In this document: in pieces, positions 6,518-7,108 of the stretch | How the letters are laid out: the number at the start of each line of letters is the position of its first letter | Numbering within the stretch: the first letter of the stretch is position 1 | DNA from: DATJLY01 sp035604195 | GTDB taxonomy: Bacteria; Pseudomonadota; Alphaproteobacteria; ATCC43930; CGMCC-115725 | Length of the DNA stretch: 7,108 nt | Assembly (NCBI GenBank): GCA_035604195.1 | Contig: DATNIY010000079.1 | Location: 1-7,108 of the forward strand | Direction: 5' to 3' | Program-made: the position numbers and the translations under genes | The notes under the pieces: generated by a model | Database searches by the model: none | What the model saw: the letters and a program-made list of their open reading frames with translations, nothing else | Told to the model about the DNA's origin: nothing

Positions 6518-6853
6518 ATGCCGACAGAGAACCGCCTGATCACCGATCTCGCGCGGATGGCCAATGGCGCCCTCGGAACGCTGACCGGCATTCGCCAGGA
6601 GATCGAGGTCCGGGTCAAGGAACAGGTCGAGCGCATCCTCGGCCGGATGGATCTGGTGCGCCGCGAGGAGTTCGACGCGGTCGCGGCGATGGCGTCGAAG
6701 GCCCGCACCGCGCAGGAGGCGCTCGAAGCCCGGCTTGCCGTTCTCGAGGCGCGGCTCGCCGGCCATACTGCCGCCGGCCCGCGTCCCGCGCCGCGCCGCG
6801 CCGCGCGCCCGCGCGCCGCCGCACGCAAGCCGAGACCGCTGCAGCCGCTCTGA
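6518..6853 (+). CDS. ubiK: Ubiquinone biosynthesis accessory factor UbiK (BMFP/YqiC family)
   Basis: UbiK is a small coiled-coil protein that, with UbiJ in E. coli, assists the aerobic ubiquinone biosynthesis complex; the Brucella member is a membrane-fusogenic protein. The 111-residue product has the family layout: an amphipathic N-terminal helix (LITDLARMANGALGTL, 7-22), a middle helix with the hallmark ILGRMDLVRREEFD (40-53), and a heptad-patterned C-terminal helix (about 55-81) with ALEARLAVLEARLA. A 27-residue tail rich in Arg, Pro and Ala (85-111) follows, longer and more basic than in the E. coli protein. The start is fixed by a TAAGGAGG ribosome binding site. It is divergent from hldD and followed in the same direction by a YbjN-domain gene, an order I recall from other Rhodospirillales. 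Involvement in ubiquinone synthesis here is inferred from the family. Confidence 0.92.
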   Translation: MPTENRLITDLARMANGALGTLTGIRQEIEVRVKEQVERILGRMDLVRREEFDAVAAMASKARTAQEALEARLAVLEARLAGHTAAGPRPAPRRAARPRAAARKPRPLQPL

Positions 6854-6970
6854 GCGCAAATCCGCGCTTGCACCCCTGCCGGCTCTTTGGCACTAATATT
6901 TAGTAGTTGCGGCGAAGTTGGACTACAATATGTTGGCGATGGGTGCCCCGGGCGTCCCAGGAAGGTAGAA
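6854..6970 (+). promoter_or_regulatory. AT-rich intergenic segment with candidate promoter for the YbjN-domain gene
   Basis: Within this 117-bp gap, roughly 6886-6935 is clearly AT-richer than the rest of the window. It contains a dyad ACTAA-TAT-TTAGT (6892-6904) and a TACAAT hexamer (6924-6929, five of six matches to TATAAT). The sequence 18 bp upstream of TACAAT is TTAGTA, a poor -35, so an activator-dependent or atypical promoter is possible. An AGGAAGG ribosome binding site at 6959-6965 precedes the ATG by 5 nt. Confidence 0.4.
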
Positions 6971-7108
6971 ATGACCGGTCTTTCCGTCGAGACCGTCGTG
7001 GCCGCGACAAATCCGATCGACTTGGTCGAGGAGATCGTCCAGGCGAACGAGTGGCCGCACGAGCGCTCGAGCGACGAGGAGATGGTGGTCGAGATCTCCG
7101 GCCGGTGG
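6971..7108 (+). CDS. YbjN-domain protein (N-terminal fragment, cut by window edge)
   Basis: Forty-six codons are visible, starting MTGLSVETVVAATNPIDLVE and ending ...EISGRW with no stop before the edge. The segment NPIDLVEEIVQANEWPHERS, followed by EEMVVEISGRW, matches my memory of the start of alphaproteobacterial YbjN-domain proteins (about 160 residues). These are fold relatives of type III secretion chaperones; YbjN in E. coli affects stress, motility and envelope phenotypes, and its biochemical role is unknown. The start is supported by AGGAAGG 5 nt upstream. It follows ubiK by 117 bp in the same direction. Only the N-terminus is available, so the family call is moderate to good. Confidence 0.8.
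   Translation, partial: MTGLSVETVVAATNPIDLVEEIVQANEWPHERSSDEEMVVEISGRW

Noticed and set aside
6853..6868. A possible hairpin terminator after ubiK (AGCGC-aaatcc-GCGCT)
   Set aside because: The stem is only 5 bp and no T-run follows, so it is not a convincing Rho-independent terminator.
6888..6910. A possible sigma-54 promoter (TGGCAC ... TTGC)
   Set aside because: The two elements are separated by 13 bases, whereas sigma-54 needs about 5 bases between TGGCAC and TTGC.

Overview
The window is a high-GC, gene-dense piece of a bacterial chromosome. The gene families, the PRS variant motif (FSDLEVFVEI), the long Ala/Pro-rich L25 tail and the gene order point to an alphaproteobacterium, most likely Rhodospirillales or a close relative. 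This assignment is inferred from the sequence and from recalled gene order, not from a database search. No mobile element, CRISPR array, tRNA or rRNA was seen.

Layout: positions 1-6340 hold seven consecutive genes on the minus strand. In transcription order these are hldD (LPS heptose epimerase), lgt (prolipoprotein diacylglyceryl transferase), a MidA/NDUFAF7-type methyltransferase, pgeF (laccase-domain peptidoglycan editing factor), an undescribed lipoprotein, prs (PRPP synthetase) and rplY (ribosomal protein L25, running off the left edge). The joints are tight: 13 bp between hldD and lgt, a GTGA overlap between lgt and midA, an ATGA overlap between midA and pgeF, and 16 bp between prs and rplY. 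The largest gap is 93 bp before prs and holds a plausible second promoter. Two transcription units are therefore likely: an envelope-flavoured hldD-lgt-midA-pgeF-lipoprotein unit, and prs-rplY, with read-through possible.

From a 177-bp divergent intergenic region the plus strand carries ubiK (ubiquinone biosynthesis accessory factor) and then, after a 117-bp AT-rich spacer, the first 46 codons of a YbjN-domain protein cut by the right edge.

HldD, Lgt and PgeF serve LPS, lipoproteins and peptidoglycan respectively, and the unknown lipoprotein would itself be an Lgt substrate. MidA and UbiK relate to the respiratory chain (complex I assembly and ubiquinone). prs-rplY is a conserved housekeeping pair. 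The most novel item is the lipoprotein: its mature part looks like two tandem copies of one ~115-residue domain at a nearly constant offset of 125 residues. I found no convincing exotic defence, mobile or regulatory system; the rest is mainly core genome.
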